From: Bradyrhizobium symbiodeficiens
GTDB taxonomy: Bacteria > Pseudomonadota > Alphaproteobacteria > Rhizobiales > Xanthobacteraceae
Direction of reading: 5' to 3'
Length of the DNA stretch: 64,000 nt
NCBI RefSeq assembly: GCF_002266465.3
Contig: NZ_CP029427.2
Location: 6,140,501 to 6,204,500, forward strand
Below the pieces are notes generated by a model that was given only the letters and a program-made list of their open reading frames with translations, made no database searches and was not told where the DNA came from. The translations under genes and the position numbers were made by a program. Shown here in pieces: positions 34,187 to 43,076 of this stretch. How positions within the stretch are numbered: the first letter of the stretch is position 1; the number at the start of each line of letters is the position of its first letter.

Positions 34187-35800
34187 TCAGATGATCCGGC
34201 CATGGATATGCAGCACCTTGGCGGCGAGATTGATCCGCCGCGTAGTCCCGATCGCCTGCAAGAACGCTTCGTCGTGGCTGACGACGAGCAGCGCGCCGTC
34301 ATAGGCTCTCAAACCAGCTTCAACGGCTTCGATGGACTCGATGTCGAGATGGTTGGTCGGCTCATCCAGGATCAGCAGCCACGGCGGCCTCGTCCCGCCG
34401 AGCACGCAGGCAAGGCCCGCGCGAAACAGTTGCCCGCCACTCAGGCTGCCGACGACCTGCAAGGCGGCATCGGCGCGAAACATGAACCGGGCCAGCGTGG
34501 CATGGCACACATTTGCGCCCGCCGCTGGATTGAGACGGCCGAAGTTTTCCAGGATGGAGAGCGCGGGGTCGAGGAGGCTGACGTTCTGGTCGAACAGCGC
34601 GAAGTCGGGCCTGACCCGCACCGTACCCGCGGCGGGACGCAACTCGCCCGCAATGAGTCTCAGCAGCGTTGTCTTGCCCGAGCCGTTGGGCCCGACCAGC
34701 GCAACGCGCTCCGGACCGACGATCGAGAACGACAGGTCACGGAAAACCAGCTGCTCCGGCCGATAGCCGGCGCTGATGCCGTCGAGCCAAACCAACTCCC
34801 TGCCCGCCGGCAGACCAGTCGCGGGCAATTTGACCGACAGCGGTTGAAGAACCTCGATGCGGCGACGTGCCGTGTCGACAGTTTCCAGCGCTTCCGCGCG
34901 CCGCCGCTCGGCGATTTGCGCATGCTTGCCGCCAGTATCCTCGCTGCGGTCCTTGCGCGCGCCGGCCAGGATGCGCGGCATGTCGCCCTTGGCGCGCTTC
35001 TTCCTGCCGCCGCTGTCCTTGCGCGCTTTCTTCTCCGCGGCCTCCTGCGCCTTCCCGTCGAGCTCGGATAGACGCTTCTCCGCATCCGCGAGATCGTGCC
35101 TGACGGCCGCGAGCTCGACTGCCTTCTGCTCGCGATAACTAGTCCAATTACCGCCGTATCGTGTCGCACCCAGCGACGTCAGTTCGACGATCGCATCCAT
35201 CGATTCGAGCAAGTTCCGGTCGTGGCTGACGACGATCGCCCCGCCGCGCCAGGCCGCAAGGAGATCGATCACGGCGTTGCGGCCGTCGCGGTCGAGATTG
35301 TTGGTGGGCTCATCCAGCAGCAGGAAGTCGGGCTCGGCAAAGGCCAGCGCGGCGAGGCGGACGCGCGTGATCTGGCCGCCGGACAGGCAGGACAGCGCCG
35401 TATCGGAAGCGAGTTCGAACCCGACGCGCGCCAGAGCGGTCTCCAGCCGCGCTTCGAGCGTCCAGTCGATTGCGGCGATGTCGTCGGCCGAGGCGTCGCC
35501 CCGCTCCGCGCGGCGCAGCAGCTCCAGCGCCGGCTGCACGTCGAACAGGTCGGCCACGGTCGCGCCCTTGAGGACCTGAACGTCCTGGCGCAGCAGGCCG
35601 ATGGTGCCGTTGATCAGAACACGCCCGGACTGGGGAACATGCTCCCCGGAAATCGACGCAAGCAGCGTCGTCTTGCCGACGCCGTTACGGCCGACGAGAC
35701 CGGTCCGCTCGGCGCCGAACGTCAGATCGATATTGGAAAAGAGAGCGCGGCCGTCAGGCGTGGACAGCGAGAGATTCGACAGGATGATTGAAGCAGGCAT
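34187..35800 (-). CDS. ABC-F family ATPase (ribosome-associated type)
   Basis: A 537-residue soluble protein with two ABC ATPase domains and no membrane part. First domain: Walker A GRNGVGKTT (about 37), signature LSGGQITR, Walker B FLLLDEPTNNLD. Linker of about 110 residues rich in Lys/Arg (about 225-320). Second domain: GPNGSGKTT (about 367), SLSGGQLFRAG, LLILDEPTNHLD. ABC-F proteins act on ribosomes in translation stress or antibiotic protection; which applies here is unknown. The start at 35800 follows GGGGA. It is monocistronic. Confidence 0.92.
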   Translation of the reverse strand: MPASIILSNLSLSTPDGRALFSNIDLTFGAERTGLVGRNGVGKTTLLASISGEHVPQSGRVLINGTIGLLRQDVQVLKGATVADLFDVQPALELLRRAERGDASADDIAAIDWTLEARLETALARVGFELASDTALSCLSGGQITRVRLAALAFAEPDFLLLDEPTNNLDRDGRNAVIDLLAAWRGGAIVVSHDRNLLESMDAIVELTSLGATRYGGNWTSYREQKAVELAAVRHDLADAEKRLSELDGKAQEAAEKKARKDSGGRKKRAKGDMPRILAGARKDRSEDTGGKHAQIAERRRAEALETVDTARRRIEVLQPLSVKLPATGLPAGRELVWLDGISAGYRPEQLVFRDLSFSIVGPERVALVGPNGSGKTTLLRLIAGELRPAAGTVRVRPDFALFDQNVSLLDPALSILENFGRLNPAAGANVCHATLARFMFRADAALQVVGSLSGGQLFRAGLACVLGGTRPPWLLILDEPTNHLDIESIEAVEAGLRAYDGALLVVSHDEAFLQAIGTTRRINLAAKVLHIHGRII

Positions 35801-35967
35801 GGAATTCCCCGTGAGCAAGGCGGATGGGCTTTGCGGTCGGGGTAAGATCCATGGCTGCGAAGTTCCTGATTGAGATCCTCTAACTAACCCTATCGAAGAG
35901 CGAGATCAAGCTGGGTCCGGGAGGACGACAGCGCATGAAGCGCTGACGTCCCGGTCGGCCCGCACCC

Positions 35968-36315
35968 TCAGCCCTTGAGCGCGGTCACCACCACCTCGAT
36001 CAGCGCGCTGCCGCCGAGATCGGCCACGCCGACGGTGGCGCGGGTCGGCAGATTATCGCCGAAGAACTCGGTCCAGGCCGCGTCCATCTCCTTCTTCATG
36101 GAGAGGTCGGTGACGAAGATCGAGGCGCTGACGACACGGCTCTTGTCGGTTCCCGCTTCCTTCAGATAGCCGGCGATCTTGCCGAGGATGTTGCGGGTCT
36201 GCTCGCCCATCGAGACCGAGGTGTCGTCGGCGATGGTGCCGCCGAGGAAGACGAAGCCATTGGCCTCGACGGCCCGGTGCATGATGGGCGTGCGGATGCT
36301 GCGGGTAATGCTCAT
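35968..36315 (-). CDS. RidA-family imine/enamine deaminase
   Basis: A 115-residue RidA/YjgF protein that typically hydrolyses reactive imines released by amino-acid oxidases. It has VEANGFVFLGGTIADDT, EQTRNILGKIAGYLKEAG, SRVVSASIFVTDL and NLPTRATVGVADLGGSALIE; the conserved catalytic-site Arg and Glu are in the last two. It is the final gene of the ABC/HcnABC-like operon, 15 bp after an HcnC-like gene, which fits imine clean-up after amine oxidation. Confidence 0.93.
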   Translation of the reverse strand: MSITRSIRTPIMHRAVEANGFVFLGGTIADDTSVSMGEQTRNILGKIAGYLKEAGTDKSRVVSASIFVTDLSMKKEMDAAWTEFFGDNLPTRATVGVADLGGSALIEVVVTALKG

Positions 36316-36330
36316 GATATCCTCTTGTTG

Positions 36331-37452
36331 CTAGAGCGTCGTGGGATGGAAACGGTCGATGCCGAGATCGCTGATGCGGGTCTGGGTGCCGCCGTTGACG
36401 ATCAGCTCGGCCATGACAGCACCGGCGCCGGGGCCGAGCTGAAAACCGTGCAGCGAGAAGCCGAACTGGTGATAGAGGCCCTTGTGGCGGCTGCTCGGAC
36501 CGAACACCGGAATATCGTCCTTCATCTTCGCCTCGATCCCGGCCCATGCACGGACGATCGTCGCGCTGCGCATCACCGGAAACAGCTCGAACACGGTGCG
36601 CGCGCTGGTCGCAAGGCTCTTCCAGTCCAGCACCGTCTCGTTGCGATCCTGGTACGGCGTTGCCAGATGGCCGCCGCCGATCAGCACGGTGCCGTTGGAG
36701 AATTGCTTGAAGGAGAGCTTGCGTCCGCGCAGGATCACGACGGGGTCGATGAAGTGCGGCACGCGCGAAGTGATCATCAGCATCGGCGCGACGGTCTCAA
36801 CCGGCACCGGCTCGCCGAGTGCCGCCGCGATCTTGCCGGCCCAGGCGCCGGCGGCGTTGACCAGCACCGGCGCGGCAAAGGTTTCAACGCCGACATCGAC
36901 GTGCCAGAGCCCGTCGCTGTACCGGATGTTGCTGGCGGCGACGCCCTCGCGCACGGTCGCGCCGAGCAGCTGGGCCTTGCGCCGGAACGCCGTCGTCGTC
37001 TGCGCCGGATTGGCGGCGCCGTCGCGACGCGAAACCACGCCGCCGGGACAGGTCTCGGCAACCGCCGGCACCAGCCGTCGCAATTCGGTCGCGTCGATCA
37101 GCTCTTCATGGGTGAAACCGAGCGCATTGAGTTCGGCCACGCGCGCGCGGCAGACCGCGAGCTCCTCCTCGTTTTCGGCCACCAGCACCTGGCCGTGGCT
37201 CTCGAAGCTGCAATCGTCGTCCAGAAGATCCTTGATCTTCTCCCAGATTCCCATCGAGCGGATCGAGAGCGGGATCTCAGGGATATGCCGGGAGAGCTGG
37301 CGAACGCCGCCGGCGTTGACGCCGGACGCATGGCGGCCGGCATAGTCCTTTTCGATCAGCACCGGCTTCAGGCCGGCGAGGCACAGATGCAGCGCCGTCG
37401 AGCATCCGTGGATGCCGCCGCCGACGACGATCGCATCCACGTTTCGGCTCAT
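36331..37452 (-). CDS. FAD-dependent oxidase subunit, HcnC/D-amino-acid-dehydrogenase-like
   Basis: A 373-residue DAO-family flavoprotein. The FAD-binding loop is VDAIVVGGGIHGCSTALHL at about 5-23, and the closing motif YHQFGFSLHGFQLGPGAGAV at about 333. In a heterotrimer with the 2Fe-2S and pyridine-type subunits just upstream it would oxidise a secondary amine such as an opine, hydroxyproline or glycine. The start overlaps the upstream stop by 4 bp (ATGA). A second paralogue is at 39187-40323. Confidence 0.9.
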   Translation of the reverse strand: MSRNVDAIVVGGGIHGCSTALHLCLAGLKPVLIEKDYAGRHASGVNAGGVRQLSRHIPEIPLSIRSMGIWEKIKDLLDDDCSFESHGQVLVAENEEELAVCRARVAELNALGFTHEELIDATELRRLVPAVAETCPGGVVSRRDGAANPAQTTTAFRRKAQLLGATVREGVAASNIRYSDGLWHVDVGVETFAAPVLVNAAGAWAGKIAAALGEPVPVETVAPMLMITSRVPHFIDPVVILRGRKLSFKQFSNGTVLIGGGHLATPYQDRNETVLDWKSLATSARTVFELFPVMRSATIVRAWAGIEAKMKDDIPVFGPSSRHKGLYHQFGFSLHGFQLGPGAGAVMAELIVNGGTQTRISDLGIDRFHPTTL

Positions 37453-38867
37453 CCGCGCACCACCGCCTTGACGTCGGCCTCGCTCTTCGGAACGGCAGCA
37501 AGCTCGGCGAGCGTGATCGGCTTCACGGGCGCACGCAGCCGGTAATAGCCGATCTCCTGCGGGCTCTTGCCGCGCGCTTGTGCCATCAGCTCCGTGACGG
37601 TGAGGCCGCAGAGCCGGCCCTGGCAGGGGCCCATGCCGGTGCGGCGATAGGCCTTGAGCTGGTTCGGCCCGGTTGCGCCGATCGCGACGGAATCGAGCAC
37701 GTCCTTCGCCGTGACCTCCTCGCAACGGCACACAATGGTGTCACCGGAGGGAATACGGAACTGCGGCGCGGGGCGGAACAACGTGTCGAGGAAGACGCGG
37801 CCGCGTTCGGCCCTGGCAAGATCGGCGCGGAGCGTTGCCATCGCAGGCAGCTTCGCAGCCGCAGCGGGCGCCAGCGCCTCGACAGCGGCGTGCGCCGCGA
37901 TGCGGCCACGAACTATGGCGGCATTTGCACCGCCAATGCCGGCGCCATCACCGGCAATCGCAATGCCGGCGACCGACGAGTTGCCGCTCGCATCGAGCAC
38001 CGGCGACCAGCACAGTTGCAGATCGTCCCAGCGATGTTCGACGTCAGCGGACATCGCCAGATTGACGTTGGGCACGACGCCCTGATGCAGCAGCAGCAAT
38101 TCCGCCGAAATGGTCTCACGCTTGCCGCCGGCGACATAACTCACACTCGCGAGTTGACCATCACCGGCCGCGACAAGCTCGGTGACGCCGGAGACGACCT
38201 GCACCTTCGCCTTCACCTCGCGCATCATCGACAGGCCCTTGGCGAAATAGGGCGAGGTCAGGAAGGCGAAGGCGTGAGGCAGGGCGGCGAAATAATTGCC
38301 GCGTTCGGTGGTGTCGAGAATTCGGTCGATGCGGCCGCCGAGGCGCAGGATCTGCGCGGCAAGCAACCACAGCAGCGGCCCCTGCCCCGCGATGACCGTG
38401 CGCCCATCCGGCACCAACGCCGATGATTTCAACATGGTCTGCGCGGCACCGGCGGTCATCACGCCCGGCAGCGTCCAGCCGGGAATCGGGAACGGCCGCT
38501 CCAGCGCGCCGGTCGCGAGAATCACGCGCTTCGCCTTGACGAAGGCGGATGCGCCACCGATCGAGACCGCGATTTCGAGATTGCGATCGAGGCTCCAGAC
38601 CGTGGCGCGATGGATGACCTCCGCGTTGCTCGCGCGCAGCGCCTGCACGAGGTCGGCACCGACCCAATAATCGGCGCCGAGTTGATTGCGATCGGTCACC
38701 GGCGTCGAGGAGATCGCGCGAAACACTTGACCGCCCGGGCCAACATTCTCGTCCAGCAGCAGCGTCGAGAGGCCGGCTTCGGCAGAAGTCACCGCGGCGG
38801 CGAGGCCGGCAGGCCCGGCGCCGATCACCACGACGTCATAGTCTTCGCGCTTGGGAGCCACACTCAT
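37449..38867 (-). CDS. HcnB/OoxA-like FAD and iron-sulphur subunit
   Basis: A 472-residue subunit of an opine/hydroxyproline/HCN-synthase-type dehydrogenase. N-terminal FAD loop YDVVVIGAGPAGLAAAVTSA (about 9-28), second dinucleotide site around GRTVIAGQGPLLWLLAAQIL (about 155), and a C-terminal BFD-like 2Fe-2S site with Cys380, Cys382, Cys415 and Cys420 (CRCEE … GPCQGRLCG). It is coupled to both neighbours by 4-bp overlaps. HCN synthase itself is unlikely, because the importer and RidA indicate catabolism. Confidence 0.92.
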   Translation of the reverse strand: MSVAPKREDYDVVVIGAGPAGLAAAVTSAEAGLSTLLLDENVGPGGQVFRAISSTPVTDRNQLGADYWVGADLVQALRASNAEVIHRATVWSLDRNLEIAVSIGGASAFVKAKRVILATGALERPFPIPGWTLPGVMTAGAAQTMLKSSALVPDGRTVIAGQGPLLWLLAAQILRLGGRIDRILDTTERGNYFAALPHAFAFLTSPYFAKGLSMMREVKAKVQVVSGVTELVAAGDGQLASVSYVAGGKRETISAELLLLHQGVVPNVNLAMSADVEHRWDDLQLCWSPVLDASGNSSVAGIAIAGDGAGIGGANAAIVRGRIAAHAAVEALAPAAAAKLPAMATLRADLARAERGRVFLDTLFRPAPQFRIPSGDTIVCRCEEVTAKDVLDSVAIGATGPNQLKAYRRTGMGPCQGRLCGLTVTELMAQARGKSPQEIGYYRLRAPVKPITLAELAAVPKSEADVKAVVRG

Positions 38868-39160
38868 CTTCCGATCTCCCGCTTGCCCTTCTGGATTTCG
38901 ATCTGCATGCCCTCGGCCACAGGCACGAGGCAGCCCTGGCGGTTGCCGACGCCGTCGATGGTGACGAGGCAGTCGAAGCACACGCCCATCATGCAGTAAG
39001 GAAGCCGCGGCGCGCCGCTGACCGCGGTCGACCGACGCGCATCGACGCCGGAGGCCAGCAGCGCGGCGGAGACGGTGTCGCCCTGCCGCGCCGCGACGGC
39101 GACGCCATCGACGAAGATCTGCACTTGCGGACGTTTGTCCTGTTCGGATCGCTTGAACAT
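38864..39160 (-). CDS. HcnA-like small 2Fe-2S subunit
   Basis: A 98-residue ferredoxin-like subunit with Cys56, Cys61, Cys64 and Cys77 (CMMGVCFDC … GC), the pattern of the small subunit of HcnABC, opine oxidase and D-hydroxyproline dehydrogenase complexes. It passes electrons within the complex. Its stop overlaps the start of the HcnB-like gene by 4 bp, and it follows the first HcnC-like gene by 26 bp. Confidence 0.93.
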   Translation of the reverse strand: MFKRSEQDKRPQVQIFVDGVAVAARQGDTVSAALLASGVDARRSTAVSGAPRLPYCMMGVCFDCLVTIDGVGNRQGCLVPVAEGMQIEIQKGKREIGR

Positions 39161-39186
39161 GGGATGCCTCTGGGCTCCTTGAATCT

Positions 39187-40323
39187 CTAATAGCCGCTAC
39201 TGTTGGCGGCGCCCGCGCCGCCAAAACGGCTCGCGGAGAACGCGCCGACCAGCTCCGGCTCGAGCGCGCCCTGCACCACCATGCGCGCGATCTCGAAGGC
39301 ATGGTTGGAGGCGAGCGTCACGCCGGAATGGCAGCAGGCGACGAAGGCGCCGGGATGGGTCTCCGACTGGTCATAGATCGGAAAGCCGTCCTGCGGCATG
39401 ACGCGGATGCCAGCCCAGCTCCTCACCACGTTGAGCCGCGCGAGATGCGGGAACATGCGCTGCGCGCGATCGGTCATCACCGCGCTGATCGAATGTTTCA
39501 GCGCGCGATCGTCGAGCTCGTCTTCCTTGCTGTCGCCGATCATCACCGTGCCCTCGTCGGTCTGGCGGATCGTGGTCAGGGGATGCGGGAGGAACGGCAT
39601 GGTGCGCTCGGTGACGACGACCTGGCCGCGCGTGGGGCCCATCGGCGCGTAGAGGCCGACCATCGGCGCGAGCGACTGATTGGCATTGCCGGCGGCAAGC
39701 ACGATCTTCGCGGCGCGCAGCTCGCCCTTCGGGGTCGTCAGGCTGAACTCGCCGCCGCTCTTGCTGATCGCAGAGACCGGCCGCTCCGGAAAATAGTCGA
39801 TGCCGAAGTCGCTGAAGCCGGTATGAAACGCGCGAAATGTCCGCAGCGAATTGACGTGGCCGTCGAGCGGACAATAGCTGCCGCCGGACACTTCCGGCCC
39901 GATCAGCGGCAGCGACTTCTTCACCTCGGATGCGGAGAGCATCTCCATCTTGTAGTCGGCAGCACCGGCCTGGTTGTGCATGCGATTGACCAGCTCGGCG
40001 CGCTGGGCGAATTCGTCCTCGCCGAGCGTGAGATGAAAGCCGCCGTTCTGCTGAAGCGCGACATCCAGGCCGGTCTGTTGCTTCAGTTCGGAAGCAAGCC
40101 TGCTCCACGCTTGCGACGCCTGCACGGTCCAGACCGTATAGGCGGGCATCCCGAGGCCCTTGCTCTGTACCCAGACCAGCGCGAAATTCGCGCGCGAGGC
40201 GCGTTTGGTGATGTCGCCTTCGTCGAGCACGGCGACCTTCTTGCCGAGCCGGCCGAGGCCCCAGGCAATGGCGGAGCCGAGCAACCCGCCACCGACGACG
40301 GCGACGTCGTAATCCCCTGACAT
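39187..40323 (-). CDS. Second FAD-dependent oxidase, HcnC/D-amino-acid-dehydrogenase-like
   Basis: A 378-residue DAO-family flavoprotein: YDVAVVGGGLLGSAIAWGLG (about 4-23), ending region VACCHSGVTLASNHAFEIAR (about 330-350). It is a clear paralogue of, but distinct from, the protein at 36331-37452. It lies between the ABC permease genes and the small 2Fe-2S gene. Either two alternative catalytic subunits share one A-B pair, or this one works alone on a different substrate in the pathway. Confidence 0.9.
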   Translation of the reverse strand: MSGDYDVAVVGGGLLGSAIAWGLGRLGKKVAVLDEGDITKRASRANFALVWVQSKGLGMPAYTVWTVQASQAWSRLASELKQQTGLDVALQQNGGFHLTLGEDEFAQRAELVNRMHNQAGAADYKMEMLSASEVKKSLPLIGPEVSGGSYCPLDGHVNSLRTFRAFHTGFSDFGIDYFPERPVSAISKSGGEFSLTTPKGELRAAKIVLAAGNANQSLAPMVGLYAPMGPTRGQVVVTERTMPFLPHPLTTIRQTDEGTVMIGDSKEDELDDRALKHSISAVMTDRAQRMFPHLARLNVVRSWAGIRVMPQDGFPIYDQSETHPGAFVACCHSGVTLASNHAFEIARMVVQGALEPELVGAFSASRFGGAGAANSSGY

Positions 40324-40331
40324 AAGTTCTC

Positions 40332-41141
40332 CTATCGTCCGGTGTCGCCACTCTTGCCGGCGAGCACACGGTCGAGCCCGTAGAAGCGGTCGAGCAGAAT
40401 GAGGGCGGTCATGGTCACAGCGATCACGCAGGCCGAGACCGACGTCACCAGCGGATCGATGTTGTCCTGGATATAAAGGAACATGCGCACCGGCAACGTC
40501 TCGGTGCCGGGTGCGGCGAGGAAGACGGTCATGGTCAGATCGTCGAAGGACTGGATGAAGGCGAGCGCCCAGCCGCTGATGACGCCGGGCAGGATCAACG
40601 GCAAGGTCACGCGGCGAAACAGCGTCCAGCCCCCGGCGCCGAGCGAGACCGCCGCGATCTCGACGGTGCGGTCCATGCCGGTCGCCGCCGCCAGCGTCAG
40701 CCGCAACGCGAACGGAAACACGATGATCACATGCGCGATGATCAGAGCGGCGAAGCTGCCGCCGAGGCCGGCCGAGGTGAAGAAGCGCAGGAAGGCGATG
40801 CCGAGCACGACATGCGGGATCATCAGCGGAGACAGGAACAGCGCGGCGAGCGCATCGCGGCCACGGAAGCGATAGCGCGCGATCGCCAGCGCCGCCGGCA
40901 CGGCAAACAGCAGCGCCACGAAGGACGAGAGCGCGCCGAGGCCGAGGCTGACCCAGAAAGCCTGGATGAATTCGGGGTAGTTCGCGATCGCCCTGAACCA
41001 GCGCAACGAGAAGCCGTTGGTCGGCAGCGAGAGGAAGCCCTCGGGCGTGAAGGCGACGAGGCAGACAACGAGGATCGGCGCCACCATCACGATGACGAAG
41101 AAGGCATGGAAGACCAGCGCGAGCGGACCGTTCCGTCTCAT
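40332..41141 (-). CDS. ABC permease, PotC-like
   Basis: A 269-residue inner-membrane permease of the spermidine/putrescine class, with six predicted helices (first at about 8-30, VFHAFFVIVMVAPILVVCLV) and the EAA-like loop AAVSLGAGGWTLFRRVTLPL at about 170. It pairs with the PotB-like permease whose stop overlaps its start by 4 bp. Part of the five-gene importer unit for the amine/opine dehydrogenase operon. Confidence 0.93.
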   Translation of the reverse strand: MRRNGPLALVFHAFFVIVMVAPILVVCLVAFTPEGFLSLPTNGFSLRWFRAIANYPEFIQAFWVSLGLGALSSFVALLFAVPAALAIARYRFRGRDALAALFLSPLMIPHVVLGIAFLRFFTSAGLGGSFAALIIAHVIIVFPFALRLTLAAATGMDRTVEIAAVSLGAGGWTLFRRVTLPLILPGVISGWALAFIQSFDDLTMTVFLAAPGTETLPVRMFLYIQDNIDPLVTSVSACVIAVTMTALILLDRFYGLDRVLAGKSGDTGR

Positions 41142-42013
41142 CGGAACACCTCCGCATAGCGCCGCTCGATCAGCGTGTTGCTGCCGACGACGATCAGGAC
41201 CAGCGCGACCAGCAGGAGGGTTGCGACCGCGGCACCGAGCGGCCAGTTCAATGTGTTGAGGAACTCGTCATAGGCCAGCGTCGCCGCGACCTTGAGCCGA
41301 CGGCCGCCGATGATTGCCGGCGTCGCGAACGCGCTGGCCGAGAGCGAGAATACGATGATCGCACCCGACAGCACGCCCGGCATGATCTGCGGCATGATGA
41401 TGCGGCGGATGATGGTGACGGGGCCGGCGCCGAGCGACATCGCGGCGTTCTCGATCTGCGGATCGAGCCGCTGCAGCGCCGCCCACACCGACAGCACCAT
41501 GAACGGCATCATGACATGCGCGAGCGCGACGACCATCCCGGTTTCGGTGAACATGAAGGGGATTGGCGAGCGCATCACCCCGAGCGACATCAGGAGCTTG
41601 TTGACGAGGCCGTTGTTGCCGCCGAACAGCAGCGCCCAGCCGAGCGTGCGCGCCACCACGGAGATCAGGAGCGGCCCGAGAATGACCAGCAGGAAGAAGC
41701 TCTTCCAGCGGCCGTCCATGCGGTTGAGGATGTAGGCCTCGGGCGCGCCGAGCAGGGCCGTGAGCAGCGTGGTCAGGATCGCGATCCGAAACGTCCGCAA
41801 GAACATCTCCGCGTAATAGGGATCGGTCGCGATCTCGTGCCAGTTCTTCAGGATGAAGACCGGCTCGATGCCCTTGTACTGGCCCCAATCGTGGAACGAC
41901 AGCATCACCGTCATCGCCAGCGGAATCAGCAGCACGCCGACGAACAGCATCAGGGCGGGCGCGGTGAGCGCCCATGGCGCACGAGCGCTGCGTTCCTCGG
42001 CGACCGCGCTCAT
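41138..42013 (-). CDS. ABC permease, PotB-like
   Basis: A 291-residue permease starting MSAVAEERSARAPWALTAPA, with six helices and the EAA loop ENAAMSLGAGPVTIIRRIIM at about 200. The start at 42013 overlaps the ATPase stop by 4 bp; a longer frame into the ATPase gene is rejected. Functions with the adjacent PotC-like permease. Confidence 0.92.
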   Translation of the reverse strand: MSAVAEERSARAPWALTAPALMLFVGVLLIPLAMTVMLSFHDWGQYKGIEPVFILKNWHEIATDPYYAEMFLRTFRIAILTTLLTALLGAPEAYILNRMDGRWKSFFLLVILGPLLISVVARTLGWALLFGGNNGLVNKLLMSLGVMRSPIPFMFTETGMVVALAHVMMPFMVLSVWAALQRLDPQIENAAMSLGAGPVTIIRRIIMPQIMPGVLSGAIIVFSLSASAFATPAIIGGRRLKVAATLAYDEFLNTLNWPLGAAVATLLLVALVLIVVGSNTLIERRYAEVFR

Positions 42014-43050
42014 GCGACCGCCCTCGCGCGCACGCTCATGTCCTCCGGCCGCCAGACGAGGCGAACCGCATCGCCCTCGGCCGGCTGCGCCTGACCGTCG
42101 TTCTGGCGGATCACGATCGCCGGGCCGCATTCGCTGTCGCACTGGAACAGCCAGTGATTGCCCTGGAAGATGCGCGTGATGATTTTTGCGCTGAGCCCTG
42201 CATCGCCAAAGCCGATTCTTTCAGGGCGAATGCTGACGATGACGGGGCCAGTGAGAACAGCCGGCGCCGGCGCGCGCCAGGAACCCGCCACTAGCTGCGT
42301 GGGCACGACAGTCCGGTCGATCGTGCCGGCAAAATCGTTGGTCTTGCCGAGGAATTGCGAGACGAAGGCCGAGGCTGGCTTCTCGTACGTCTCCTGCGGC
42401 GTGCCGATCTGCTCGATCTTGCCCTGGCTCATCACCACGATGCGGTCGGACAGCGACATCGCCTCGTTCTGATCGTGGGTGACGAGGATCGTGGTGGTGC
42501 CGATGGTGCGCTGGATCTGGCGCAGCTCGATCTGCATCTCCTCGCGCAGCTTGGCGTCGAGGTTGGACAAGGGCTCGTCGAGCAGCAGCACGCTCGGCTT
42601 GATCACCAGCGCACGCGCCAGTGCCACGCGCTGCTGCTGGCCGCCGGACATGCGGCGGGGATGGCGGTCCTCGAAGCCGGCGAGCCCGACCATCGCCAGC
42701 GCGGCACGGACGCGCTCGGCTCTTTCAGTGCGCGGCACGTTGCGCATCTCGAGACCGAAGGCGACGTTCTCCGCCGCGGTCATGTGCGGAAACAGCGCGT
42801 AGCTCTGGAACACGATGCCGAGGCCGCGCTTGGCCGGATGGATCGCGGTCAGGTCCTTGTCCTCCAGGCGAATCGCGCCGCGGGTGGGATCGAGGAAGCC
42901 CGCGATCATCTGCAGGGTCGTCGTCTTGCCGCAGCCGGAGGGGCCGAGGAAGGAGATGAACTCCCCCTTGCCCACGGCGAGACTGAAGTCGTCGACCACA
43001 GTCTGCGCCCCGAACTGCTTGGCGACCCGATCGAGCTCGAGATAGGCCAT
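42010..43050 (-). CDS. ABC ATPase, PotA-like
   Basis: A 346-residue importer ATPase. Walker A GPSGCGKTT (about 36), Q-loop FQSYALFP, signature MSGGQQQR, Walker B VLLLDEPLSNLD, switch His in VTHDQNEA, and a C-terminal TOBE/OB domain (about 240-340). Drives uptake for the two permeases downstream. It follows the binding-protein gene by 26 bp. Confidence 0.95.
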   Translation of the reverse strand: MAYLELDRVAKQFGAQTVVDDFSLAVGKGEFISFLGPSGCGKTTTLQMIAGFLDPTRGAIRLEDKDLTAIHPAKRGLGIVFQSYALFPHMTAAENVAFGLEMRNVPRTERAERVRAALAMVGLAGFEDRHPRRMSGGQQQRVALARALVIKPSVLLLDEPLSNLDAKLREEMQIELRQIQRTIGTTTILVTHDQNEAMSLSDRIVVMSQGKIEQIGTPQETYEKPASAFVSQFLGKTNDFAGTIDRTVVPTQLVAGSWRAPAPAVLTGPVIVSIRPERIGFGDAGLSAKIITRIFQGNHWLFQCDSECGPAIVIRQNDGQAQPAEGDAVRLVWRPEDMSVRARAVA

Positions 43051-43076
43051 ACGCTGTCTCCGCTGCGACGATCAGA

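Noticed and set aside
37449..38867. Cyanide synthase (hcnABC)
   Set aside because: The subunit layout is similar, but the linked importer, RidA, LysR and second DAO subunit fit amine or opine catabolism better.
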